Source: Tubulanus polymorphus (taxonomy: Eukaryota > Nemertea > Palaeonemertea > Tubulaniformes > Tubulanidae). From it: 64,000 nucleotides of DNA. The stretch lies in NCBI RefSeq assembly GCF_964204645.1, contig NC_134028.1, positions 14,065,263-14,129,262 on the forward strand. The letters run 5' to 3'. The notes below the pieces were generated by a model. That model searched no databases. It was not told where the DNA came from and saw nothing but the letters and a program-made list of their open reading frames with translations. The position numbers were made by a program, and so were the translations under genes. Position 1 is the first letter of the stretch, and the number at the start of each line of letters is the position of its first letter. Positions 41,543 through 51,379 of this stretch are shown piece by piece.

Positions 41543-41695
41543 AGTAATAGGGAATAAGTTGTTTCATACCAAAGGTTGAAAGGGGCGAGTGAGTAAAAAA
41601 TAAAAAATAAATTCTCGCAAACTCGAATTTATTTTTTATTTTTTACTCACTCGCCCCTTCAACCTTTGATATGAAACAACTTATTCCCTATTACT
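41543..41695. repeat. Terminal palindrome, near perfect (153 bp)
   Basis: Arms of ~71 bp, AGTAATAGGGAATAAGTTGT at the outside and its inverse at the inside, with one mismatch seen (CATACC / GATATG). Loop TCTCGCAAACTCGA. The A/T-only stem AAAAAATAAAAAATAAATT sits next to the loop, and GGGGCGAGTGAG lies in mid-stem. Outer flank is the lectin segment; inner flank is the polymerase promoter region. Confidence 0.88.
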
Positions 41696-41774
41696 CTTAA
41701 AATATTCATATATATGAATAAAATATGAATGAATAACTTCTAAAATCAATTTCAATAAAAAATTTAGTATTAAA
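41696..41774 (+). promoter_or_regulatory. Inner terminal repeat and early-type promoter of PolB
   Basis: CTTAAAATATTCATATATAT then GAATAACTTCTAAAATCAAT, an A-rich run and TATTAAAATGG at the start codon. The same blocks occur in order at 5273-5352, 6907-7002 and (partly) 19438-19668. Confidence 0.6.
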
Positions 41775-44700
41775 ATGGAAGCAAATAAGTACTACTGCCC
41801 AACATGTAATATCAATATAGACAAATCCCAAAAAGCTAGACACAATAAAACTAAAACACATTTAGAGAATAAATTGAAATTAGAATATGAAGATGATATA
41901 TTAGAAACTAAATTAGATGAATTAAAGAATGAAAAAGAAACATACAAATGTGATACATGTAATCAATCATTCAGTGATAAAAGATATTATAAAGAACATT
42001 TAAAATCTAAAAGTCATATTAGAAATATCAATAATGATATTTTAGGTGAAGAATATTTTGATAATGATAATGATAAGAAACAGAAGACAATTAAAAGCAT
42101 AAAAAATAAATTAAACAATAAAAGACCATACATGGAAGATGTAAGAAATTATATTAATTCATCAGATAATAAAAAAGATATAGAGATAACCGAAGCATTT
42201 AAAAGTGATATTGGTCCAGCAGCTATCGAGTTTAAATTTCATAAAGGAGAAACATTAGAAGAAAATAAAAAACATTTAGAAAATATGAAAAATATTATAA
42301 AAATAATTACTGATGTTGAATATCCTAAAATAAGTATTTCATCAAAAGTTAAATTCATAAAATCTAAAGATAAACCAATATATAATATAAATTCTCATTC
42401 ACAACAGATTATATCTAAACAACATATAGATGATAAATTAGATAAATGTTATAATGAAGTAAAAACTAAAATAGAAGAGAAATATTTTGAAGGATCTGTT
42501 TTAATATTTGATGAAATAATATTTATGACTTTAAATGTTTATAACACAAAATAAGTTAACTAAATCAAAACCAATTGAAGAAAATAATGTATCATATTAT
42601 AAAGAACCAGATATTGAAGCATCGAGTTATATTAAACTACCATTTAAAACTAATGCTGTAATAAATGTACAAAATGAAGATGATATATGTTTTCTATGGG
42701 CTATAATAAGTTGTTTACATTCAACAGAAGATATTACACATAGTTTTAGATTAACTCATTATAAACCATTTGAAAATAATTATAAGATAGATAATTATCC
42801 TGTTAGAATTAAAAATATCCCAAAAATAGAAAGAGATAATAATATAAAGATAAACGTATTTGATTTAATCAAATTACCAAGTACAAAAGGTAACAACATA
42901 AAACATTATACATTAGAACCTTTATATCTATCAAAAGATTATGACTCAAATGATGTTATAGATATATTATATTATGAAAATCATTATATGTGGATTAAAA
43001 GAATTGATTTATTCTTTAAATCAGAAAATGATTTTGATAATAAAATATATCTATGTAGAAAATGTTTACATAAATTCAGAACTGAAAGTGCATTATTAAA
43101 TCATAAACAATTATGTGAAAATCATGATTATTGTAAATTAGTTTTACCAAATGAAAAGGATAAAATATTAGAATTCAAAAAATATGATTACAAAAATAAA
43201 GTACCATTTGTAATATATGGAGATTTTGAATCATTAAATAAAGAACTAACTGATCAAGATAGAAAAGAAATGTAATATAAAAGAAAGAAATTAAATTCTA
43301 ATGAAAATGATTATTCTGAAGAACCACCAAAAACAAATACTATTAAAAAGATTCATCAATCAGCTGCTGCTTTCGGGTTATATATTAAATCTGATTATCC
43401 AGAACTAATTGAAAGTGAATATTACGATTATAGAAATGAAAATGTTATCAATCATTTTTGTGACTTATTAATTGAATATGAAATAAGATTTAGTAAATTA
43501 TTGAATACAAATATAGAAATTATAATGACAGAAGAAGATAAAGAAGAATTTGCGTTTGCAGATAAATGTTATTATTGTGAAAAGATATTTAATTATAAAG
43601 ATAATAAAGTAAGAGACCATGATCATTTGAACGGAAAGTTTAGAGGCGCTGCACATGAGAATTGTAACTTACAAGCTAAGAAAATTAACTTTGTACCAGT
43701 TATATTTCATAATCTATCAGGATATGATGCACATTTATTCATCAAACAGTTATGTCATAAAATAGAAGAAATTAATAATGAAATAGAAAGATTAAATTCA
43801 AATAGATCAAAAGATAAAATACCAACTTATAAATTTAGAATGTTAGTTAAAACTTCTGAGAATTATATATCATTCCAATTTGGTTGCCTAAGATTTATAG
43901 ATTCATATAGATTTTTAAATAGTTCATTAGATAACTTATCAAAATCATTAGTTGATGATGAATTAAAGATATTAAAACAACACTACCCAAATAATGATGA
44001 TTTTCAATTAATGAGATATAAAGGCGCAATTCTATATTCTTTCTATAAAAATCGTAATGATTTTAACATAACTGAATTATTAAAAGAACAATTTTATGAT
44101 GAATTAAAAAATGAATATGTTAAAGATGAAGTATATAATAGATAATTGAATATTTGGAATCATTTCAATATAGAAAATCATGGGCAATTAGTAGATATAT
44201 ATTTAAAATCAGATGTATTATTATTAACCGATATATTCGAAAGGTTTAGAGATGTAAACCTAAAATATTTTAATATTGATCCTTGTCATTGTTATTCATC
44301 ACCAGGATTAACATGGGATTGTGGATTAAAATTTACAGATATAAAAATGGATTTGTTAACAAATATAGATCAATTACTATTATTTGAAAAATCTATAAGA
44401 GGAGGAGTTGCAGGTGTATTAGGGGATAGATATTTCAATGTAAATGATAACCCTGGATATAAGTTATTATATATAGATGCAAATAATTTGTATGGTTGGG
44501 CAATGATGGAACCACAACCTTATGGAGTATTTGAAATAAGTGAAGTTTTACAGAATGAAAATAATGATAAATTTGATTGGAAGAAAAGAATTCTAGATAT
44601 TGCAGATGATTCAGATACTGGTTACTTCTTTGTTGTAGATTTAGAATATCCTGAAGATAAAAAATTTAAATCTAGAAATCTAGCATACTGTCCCGAACAT

Positions 44701-45810
44701 AAAACTGTAACTCATGAAGAATTATCAAATTAACAAAAAAGAATTAAACCCGAAAATCATATTCATACAGAAAAGTTAATGGTAACTCAAGAAGATAAAT
44801 ATAATTATGTAGTACATTACAGAATGTTAAAGTTTTATCTAAAACAAGGAATGATTCTAAATAAAGTACATAGATATATTTCATTCAGTCAATCTAAGTG
44901 GTTAGAAAAATATATAGATTTTAACACCAAACAGAGAACTAAAGCTAAAACTGATTTCGAAAAAGATTTCTTCAACTTAATGAATAATGCATTCTATGGA
45001 AAAACTTGTGAAAATATTAGAAATAGAAATGATATTGAGTTAGTTAGTAATGGTAAAAGGATAAGGCATTTACAATCATATCCTAAGTTCATTGGTAACA
45101 GAATATTTGATGAAAATTTAGCTGCAGTTAAGATGAGAAGAACATCAATGAAATTTAATAAACCAATCTATGTTGGCGCTTCAGTTTTAGAATTATCAAA
45201 ATTACTAATGTATGAATTCTATTATAATGTATTACAACCACTTTTTGGAGAAAAGCATATAGAAATATTATATCTTGATACTGACAGTTACATATTAAAG
45301 ATAAAAACTGATAACATAACAGATGATTTAAAAACATTAAAACATCATTTTGATTTCAGTAATTATCCTAAAGATCATGAATTGTTTAGCAATGATAATA
45401 AAAAAGTTCCAGGGAAGTTTAAGGATGAATTAGGCGGTGAAGAAATGATAGAGTTCATAGGTATTAGATCTAAAATGTATTCATATAAAACTAAAGAACA
45501 TGAAGCTAAAAAGTTAAAAGGAATAACCAAAAGTGTAGTAGAAAAGAATATTCATTTCAAAGATTACATCAATTGTATATTCAATGAAGGAGTTAGAAAA
45601 CATAAGATGAGATGTTTAAGATCTGAAGATCATGAAATGTTTATTGAAGAAATTGAAAAGATAAGTCTAAACCCATTTGATGATAAAAGATATATTTTAG
45701 ATGATGGAATTCATACAGTTGCTTATGGTTGCAATTTAGATGAATACTTAAAATTTAAAAGAGAAGAAACAAAAGAGAATGAGATAATGAAAAGAATTCT
45801 ATTGTGTTAA
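41775..45810 (+). pseudogene. Family B DNA polymerase with zinc fingers, complete length, 4 breaks
   Basis: About 1,340 codons. Two C2H2 fingers at the N-terminus (YYCPTCNINIDKSQKARHNK; YKCDTCNQSFSDKRYYKEH), another CysHis cluster CRKCLHKFRTESALLNHKQLC, exonuclease motif YGDFES (~43216), HNH/EndoVII-like RDHDHLNGKFRGAAHENCNL (~43615) with HNLSGYDAHLF, motif A YIDANNLYGWAM (~44470), motif B MNNAFYGKT (~44980), motif C YLDTDSY (~45271) and the downstream KKLKGITKS block. One frameshift at ~42545 and in-frame TAA stops at 43273, 44143 and 44731 inactivate it. The family replicates linear DNA by protein priming. Confidence 0.92.
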
Positions 45811-45842
45811 TCAAATTTTGATAAAAATATGTATTATAAATG
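45811..45842 (+). promoter_or_regulatory. Early-type promoter of 117-aa gene
   Basis: AAATTTTGATAAAAATATGT followed by ATTATAAATGG. Same type as before HNH (19669) and C2H2 (52658). Confidence 0.5.
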
Positions 45843-46193
45843 GAGAGTAAACAAACACACAGTGAGAAAAACAAATTATTTCTAGATAGAATAAAAGATA
45901 CTTCAAATGTCAAATCAGTAGATTATAAATTTAAGAAGTTAACAGAATAAACAATCCATAAGAAATATCTAATTGCAAACATTGTTACAGTTACTAACAA
46001 ATATGGAGATAAATTAGTTATACACTTAGAATATGAAGGATTAAAAGGAAATACATATAAATTCAGAACATATTTACCAGATAGATTTCATTGATTATCA
46101 AGTGAAGATTTAGAAGAATTATGTTCTGGTGATTTCTATTTCGTATACAAAGGTAAGAATGAAAAAGGGCATCATGAAATAGATTTCGAATAA
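45840..46193 (+). pseudogene. 117-aa conserved element protein, two stops
   Basis: Homologue of 62974-63327, with TAA at codon 36 (KLTE-TIHKK) and TGA at codon ~86 (DRFH-LSSED). Otherwise collinear to GKNEKGHHEIDFE. Lies between PolB and penton. Confidence 0.75.
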
Positions 46194-46210
46194 GAAAATA
46201 TGTAAAATAA

Positions 46211-46966
46211 ATGGCGGAATTAAAAGCATACAGAATATTTGTTGATTCAAGAAAACTTACAAATTATAAATCACATAATTTACTAGTACAATTAGATAGA
46301 GAATTCAAGAATTGTGTAGATTTAAAATTAGTAAATATAAGTTTATGTAATTCTTTTTATAATATATCGGATACAACTTTTGAACACAGAGGGTTTATGA
46401 TTTATATGAGAAATAAAGATAATTGGTTTCATATATTTTTAAAACCAGGATTATATAATTTAGAATCATTAGCGCAGGAAATTCATAGAAGAGCTCGGTT
46501 GAAAATCGGGTGCACTTCTGTATTTGAAATTAAATTTAATAAAATTGATAGTACTAATAAAATAAGAATAAAGATATCTAATGAACAACATAAATTTATG
46601 GTAAACAAACCACTGGCTAAAATGTTAGGAATTAAACCGCTTACAGTTACTGGAAACGCAGAAGGCAGCTCAAATATAATACCTTTTACACACTTTTATA
46701 TTTATTGCAATTTAATCGAGCCTACAAAAACTTTCGAAGCAACTAAAGAAACAATTTGTAGTTCTAGTATACTTAATATTTTACCGCTAAAAAATGTTAA
46801 ACAATTTGGAACTCAAATAAATTATAATTTAACAGAATGTGATTTTAAACCTTGCATTCCTAAATTTAATAATTTTAAATTAGAAATAAGAAATCATAAT
46901 GGATATCTAATTGATTTGAATAACTTTCCTGTGATATATGAATTAGTTATAAGATGTAGAGAGTAA
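46211..46966 (+). CDS. Penton-like minor capsid protein (single jelly roll)
   Basis: Intact 251-aa ORF. Features that match the Polinton/adintovirus penton family as I know it: N-terminal YRIFVDSRKLTNYKSHNLLV, the LKPGLYNLESLAQEIHRRA block, LAKMLGIK, HFYIYCNLIEPTKTFEATKE (the strand before the conserved Leu-rich SILNILPLKN) and the C-terminal KLEIRNHNGYLIDLNNFPVI. Role by family: pentameric vertex protein of the icosahedral capsid. First gene of the closely packed virion block; its start context is AAAATATGTAAAATAAATGG. Confidence 0.85.
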   Translation: MAELKAYRIFVDSRKLTNYKSHNLLVQLDREFKNCVDLKLVNISLCNSFYNISDTTFEHRGFMIYMRNKDNWFHIFLKPGLYNLESLAQEIHRRARLKIGCTSVFEIKFNKIDSTNKIRIKISNEQHKFMVNKPLAKMLGIKPLTVTGNAEGSSNIIPFTHFYIYCNLIEPTKTFEATKETICSSSILNILPLKNVKQFGTQINYNLTECDFKPCIPKFNNFKLEIRNHNGYLIDLNNFPVIYELVIRCRE

Positions 46967-46985
46967 TTTTTTCATTATATAAATG
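46965..46985 (+). promoter_or_regulatory. Late-type motif before 118-aa gene
   Basis: AATTTTTT, then CATTATATAAATG at the start codon. The identical layout precedes the homologue on the minus strand at 62182-62197. Confidence 0.5.
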
Positions 46986-47339
46986 AATATAACTGTTGGA
47001 CCGAGTATATGTTTTGGGTTTGATTTTAAACATGAGAAAGAAATGAAATTTAACATTAATGATGTAATTACACGTATTAAAAATGTTGCATTTTCTAATG
47101 AAACAACATTTGAGTATGAAACAACAATAGATAAAGAAACTTTAAATGTAGAAAAGATTACTAATTTAATTAGAGAATCTTTAAGATTTTATGAATTAGA
47201 TGAAGATTTTATCATCGATGATATTAAAAAAATAATAATTGAAATATATACAAATGAAATTAGTAATGAAATAAATGTTGAATTAATCATCACTAAGTTA
47301 ACTAAATATTTTGAAGATAGTAATTTTTTTGATAAATAA
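46983..47339 (+). CDS. 118-aa conserved protein, unknown function
   Basis: Intact ORF starting MNITVGPSICFGFDFKHEKE. After a variable polar centre it has an acidic helix-rich half (LRFYELDEDFIIDDIKKIII, then LIITKLTKYFEDSN). No known motif, no membrane span. Ends immediately before the next ATG (TAAATG shared). Located between penton and a small hydrophobic protein, so a virion part is plausible. Confidence 0.75.
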   Translation: MNITVGPSICFGFDFKHEKEMKFNINDVITRIKNVAFSNETTFEYETTIDKETLNVEKITNLIRESLRFYELDEDFIIDDIKKIIIEIYTNEISNEINVELIITKLTKYFEDSNFFDK

Positions 47340-47342
47340 ATG
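47322..47342 (+). promoter_or_regulatory. Late-type motif before 73-aa gene
   Basis: AATTTTTTTGATAAATAAATG-type: seven Ts, then TAAATAAATG. It lies inside the end of the 118-aa gene, so coding and signal sequences overlap. Confidence 0.5.
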
Positions 47343-47561
47343 AGTGGTAATAAGTGGATAATAACTGGATCATATAATGGAGCATTATTATCAGTTGGAA
47401 CTGTTGGTTATTCAATGGTATTAAAAAAAGTATTTAAAATGGGAAGTGTTAATGTTGATAGATTTGATGTAAATGATATTTTAAAATTAACGTTAGCAGT
47501 TACTTTATCTAATTTAACTATTGATTATTTGGAAAAACTAAAATATATTCCTCCCATATAA
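47340..47561 (+). CDS. 73-aa small hydrophobic conserved protein
   Basis: Intact, nearly identical to 37231 and 61603. Hydrophobic stretches at residues ~8-30 (ITGSYNGALLSVGTVGYSMV) and ~45-62 (DILKLTLAVTLSNLTIDYL), basic between them (KKVFKMG). Likely a small membrane protein; I recall a similar short protein in metazoan Polintons but cannot name it. Confidence 0.75.
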   Translation: MSGNKWIITGSYNGALLSVGTVGYSMVLKKVFKMGSVNVDRFDVNDILKLTLAVTLSNLTIDYLEKLKYIPPI

Positions 47562-47567
47562 ATGCAT

Positions 47568-47588
47568 AATTTTTTTACTAAATAAATG
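47568..47588 (+). promoter_or_regulatory. Late-type motif before 140-aa gene
   Basis: AATTTTTTTACTAAATAAATG-type: T-run, short gap, TAAATAAATG at the start. Confidence 0.5.
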
Positions 47589-48008
47589 GCTTCTGCAATT
47601 ATAACTATTATAGGATCGGCAATTGTTAACGCTTTAGCATTTACTGGTGGCGGTTATTTATTTAAACATATTGATAAAAATAGTTCATTAGGAGAACAAA
47701 GAAGACATAACTTAGCATTAGAGAAATATAATAAAGCAGCAGAAGAATATAGAGAAAAGAGGCAAAACTATATGGATTATATTAACAAGGAATTATATGA
47801 TCAGAAGATTTCACATAGAGATTTTCAATCAGTTGATGATGCAATGAGTTTATATAACGCGGTAACCAATAAAGAAAAATTACATCTATACAAACCTAAA
47901 TTATCAGATTATTATACCCCAAGTAACGAACAACAGAAATATGAAATAATATGGATCTTAGGCGGAACTGTTATTGTTATATTTGTAGCATATAGATTTA
48001 CTAATTAG
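47586..48008 (+). CDS. 140-aa membrane-anchored conserved Polinton protein
   Basis: Intact ORF. N-terminal span (IITIIGSAIVNALAFTGGGYLF), then RRHNLALEKYNKAAEEYREKRQ and a helix ending in NKELYDQKISHRDF, VDDAMSLYNAV, then KLSDYYTPSNEQQKYE and a C-terminal span (IIWILGGTVIVIFVAYRF). The order of these blocks (hydrophobic start, RHxLALE helix, DEAMxxY, LSDFYxPS, terminal span) matches a protein I remember as conserved in metazoan Mavericks; no function is established. Both ends in a membrane would make a hairpin-like virion membrane protein. Confidence 0.8.
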   Translation: MASAIITIIGSAIVNALAFTGGGYLFKHIDKNSSLGEQRRHNLALEKYNKAAEEYREKRQNYMDYINKELYDQKISHRDFQSVDDAMSLYNAVTNKEKLHLYKPKLSDYYTPSNEQQKYEIIWILGGTVIVIFVAYRFTN

Positions 48009-48009
48009 T

Positions 48010-48031
48010 AATTTTTTTTGCTAAATAAATG
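48010..48031 (+). promoter_or_regulatory. Late-type motif before 144-aa gene
   Basis: AATTTTTTTTGCTAAATAAATG-type: eight Ts, then TAAATAAATG. Confidence 0.5.
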
Positions 48032-48464
48032 GAAGATAAAGTTGATAATATTGATATTATTCCTCATGATATCAGTAAAACTAAATTAAAAACATATTTA
48101 GAAAAAAAAAATTTTAGAATTTGAATGTGACTTAAAGATAAAAAAGAAAAAATATTTAAAAAGTAAAATTATATATTATCTTATTATCAGTGGTTCGGTT
48201 ACAATTAGTTCTGTAATAACATTTCTAGCAATATTCAGTCCATTAACACCTTTAGCTATATCAATTGGTGTATTAGGATTAAGTTCAAGTGTTTTAACTG
48301 GTATAAGTTCAAAATTGAATATAAAAAGTAATAAAGAAAAAATTAAAACTAATATAAAAGAAATTAATAAATTGAAGAATACACTAGATTATATCATAAG
48401 TTTAAATGGTCATATAACAGTTGAAGAACAAGATAAATTATTAAAAGAATTAATAAATTATTAA
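48029..48464 (+). pseudogene. 144-aa two-span membrane protein, frameshifted
   Basis: Homologue of 60707-61141. An A-rich run near 48105-48115 carries a frameshift after ~28 codons; downstream the frame is conserved through SGSVTISSVITFLAIFSPLT, LGLSSSVLTGISS and HITVEEQDKLLKEL. Confidence 0.75.
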
Positions 48465-48483
48465 TTTTTTAATTATATAAATG
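48464..48483 (+). promoter_or_regulatory. Late-type motif before ~450-aa gene
   Basis: AATTTTTTAATTATATAAATG-type; the same sequence precedes the homologues at 36312 and 60690. Confidence 0.5.
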
Positions 48484-49859
48484 GTAGATAGTTTTCCAAA
48501 AGCTTTCCAATATAATAAATCAATTAAATATAATATTCCAGCAATAGATTTTAATAAAGATATTACATATAGAAATGAAGTTTTAGATTCATTAACTAAT
48601 TTAGAAATTTATGTTACTGAAACTAATAATTCTAATGCAAAGATGGAAAGTATATTTCATGTATATTTAATTGATTTTAAAAAATTGAAAGATGAAAAAC
48701 GATGGTTATTAAAATTGGCAGAACCAATTAAATTTTGCTGTTTATTGTGCAACAACAGGATGTGGAATTAGTTGGAATGATCATTTGAATAATTCTAAAT
48801 ATAAATTAATTCAAAGTTTATTTAGATTTCATACATACTTTCAAATCAGAATAATATTAAATGAATTAGAGTGTGCTTTACCAGGATCTAGGTATTTTAA
48901 AGAATTAGATAATAATATTAATTTATCAAAGTTTTATAAAATTTGTAATGAATTTAATATAGATATAAATAATTCTGATTTTAGAACAAAAATTGGAACA
49001 ATAAGATCACTTCCTTGCCCTAAAAAGATTGCAGAATATTGTGCACTTCCCATACCATCTAATAGTTTGTATAATATCTATAGTAATAAATTAGGTTATG
49101 GTAAAATAGAAACTAAGGATTTAGAAAAAAATTTTAAATTTCAATAAATTACCGACATTTTATGATAATTTAAAACAAGAAAACAATAATGGTTGGGTTT
49201 ATTTCATTTTAGAAAATAATGAAGGTTTTACAAAATCAGGTATACAAAGAATAAATCAATCTATTAGAACTTATTTGATATGTATTTTAGGTGCGCAAGT
49301 TGAAACAAGATCCCCAATAATTGGAAATTTAAATACCTCATTTGATACACAGAAACAATTCAAAGTATTATTTGAAGATTCTATTCATAATGATAAAAAT
49401 AGATCGATTCCAGAAAACATTGTAAGATATCAAAATTATTTAGATAAATCACATATTAGATTAAATTATTGTATAGGCCCTAATCTATTTATTATTTCTA
49501 ATGATTTAGTATTAAAGATAGGAAACATAATTGGTTACAATAATCTAATTAAAACTGCAACAATAAATAATTCATTTGGATTGAATGATATAAATAAAAA
49601 GATTATTTCTGCTCCAAAATTAATGGAAGGCGAAAAAAATAAAAAACATATTTAATCAACAGAAACTAAAACTAAGAATATTAAATTAAATGATGATTCT
49701 AAAATAAAAGATTATAATACATCAGAAAATATAAAAACTGATGATATTCAACACGATATAATTAAACTAAATGATGATAATAAATCCCATGAAAATACTA
49801 AATTAGCTATAACTTGTATAGGAATTGTAATCGGAGGAATATTATATTTTAAATTTTAA
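48481..49859 (+). pseudogene. ~450-aa conserved element protein with C-terminal anchor, broken
   Basis: MVDSFPKAFQYNKSIKYNIP start; then a block with TGCGISWNDHLN (in homologues), FRFHTYFQIRIILNELECAL, KIGTIRSLPCPKKIAEYCAL, NNGWVYFILENNEGFTKSGI, IRTYLICILGAQVETRSPII and LNYCIGPNLFIISNDLVLKI, and a C-terminal hydrophobic anchor. Breaks: a small deletion near 48714 (loss of the SNMKYWQN part), a frameshift near 49135 and a TAA at 49653 before the polar tail. I recall a protein with the LGAQxxxRxPIIGN signature in metazoan Polintons. Unknown function, probably a virion or scaffold protein. Confidence 0.72.
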
Positions 49860-49878
49860 TTTTTTTATTATGTAAATG
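49858..49878 (+). promoter_or_regulatory. Late-type motif before coiled-coil gene
   Basis: AATTTTTTTATTATGTAAATG-type: T-run then GTAAATGG. Confidence 0.5.
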
Positions 49879-51336
49879 GATGTAGAAGGTGGAGAAGATT
49901 ATGAAATGGACGGCATGGGAAATAATAATGACGGATATATTGATGATGATTATAATGATGCAGAAACAAGTTTTAATGATGGTTATGAATCAGCATATAA
50001 TTCTAATTTAGCAGATAGTGGTTCTAAAGGCCAATCAACAGATGAATATATTAGAGGAGCTAAATCGAGAATAGATATTGAAAATGAAGATCCAGAATTA
50101 TTAAAGAAAAATTTAGAATATAATGAATATATTTATAATTTCAAACCTATATTTGAAAAATCTGGATATAATATAAATGATAGAGGCGCTAGACTTTTAG
50201 TACAAGACTTAAAGTTTTTAGATGGTGAATATTATTATCGTTTGAAAGATGATTATTATATTGATATCTCTTATAAAAAACAAAACAAAATATTAGCAGA
50301 ATCAACTTTGCTTAATTTAAAACCAGATATAATTAAAAGAATAAGAAATAGTAATGAACCAGAAGATGTAACACAAGAAGAAATTATTAAAAATGAAAGA
50401 GTATTTAAACAAAGAATGAATGAATTATTTGAAACAATCGATAATAATTTAGAACCAGAAACAACTTCTGAACAGAATATAACTTCCAAAACTAGTAGAC
50501 CTAATTCAAGAGAAGTTCAAACTGAAAAACTTTTACCGAAGGGATTACTTGATGCAACAGATCAACAATTAGAAGATTTAGATATATTTTCTGATAAAGC
50601 AATTAGAGAGATTATTAGTATAAGACTTGCATCTGATAAAATTATGCATGATAAAAGTATAAGAGATTTTAAAATTAGAACTTTAGAAAAAGAATTAACT
50701 GATAAAAATAAAGAAATAGAACAATTAAAGTCTGATCTTGATCGTAAAGCAATTGATGAAATTGAATTTAAAAAAAGAAATGCGTATTTAAAAAAAGAAA
50801 AAGATGATTTAGAATATAACATAGAATTACAAAAAGAAGAAATTAAATTATTATTAAAATCATATGATTATAATATTGATAGATTAAAAGATGTTTTTAA
50901 AAGATATCTAATAAAACCAAATTCTAAAATATCATTGAAAGATAGAATAAAATTATTATTTAAGTTTGAAGGAATAACAATTCTTTCAATTCTAACGGCG
51001 GTAACTATGTTATTTACAACAATTGGTTTAGCAATATCAAATGCTTTAAAATCTACTCCTACTCCCAATAAACCGGATAAACCCCCGAATGATAATAATT
51101 CTATACAAGATAAAGTTAAGGATGGTTTAAAGAAATTAGCAAAATATTTATGGGAACTATGAAAGAAATCTGCTGCAGCATTGCCAGGAGTTGTTGCATC
51201 AATTGTTGGTTTTATATTGAAATCTGCAGGAAACATTATTAACTTTGCTGCTGAACATATTATTTTATTTTTAATTACAGTTGTAAGTGCTATTATTTTT
51301 GGTTTAGTAAACATGATATCAAAAAATATCAAGTAA
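49876..51336 (+). pseudogene. Coiled-coil/membrane virion protein, one stop
   Basis: 486 codons with a single TGA at 51160. Acidic N-terminus (EGGEDYEMDGMGNNNDG), a conserved block KPIFEKSGYNINDRGARLLV, a coiled coil at ~260-345 (ELTDKNKEIEQLKSDLDRKA), the span ITILSILTAVTMLFTTIGLAI, a Pro/Asn linker (PTPNKPDKPPNDNN), an amphipathic helix (VKDGLKKLAKYLWEL) and, past the stop, AALPGVVASIVGFILKSAG and ILFLITVVSAIIFGLV. The C-terminal layout matches a conserved metazoan Polinton protein as I recall it. The N-terminal half of the homologue at 58278 is unrelated in sequence, so this gene evolves in modules. Confidence 0.75.
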
Positions 51337-51357
51337 ACATGATCAAAAATAAATAAT

Positions 51358-51379
51358 TAATTTTTTTGTTAAATAAATG
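51358..51379 (+). promoter_or_regulatory. Late-type motif before MCP gene
   Basis: AATTTTTTTGTTAAATAAATG-type at the MCP start; also present before the MCP copies at 25447, 33541 and 56521 on the minus strand. Confidence 0.55.

Noticed and set aside
43273-44733. Reassigned stop codons (alternative genetic code) in PolB
   Set aside because: The three TAA codons replace different residues in homologous copies (Tyr, Thr, Tyr), and TAG and TGA also occur as breaks elsewhere; ordinary decay explains this.
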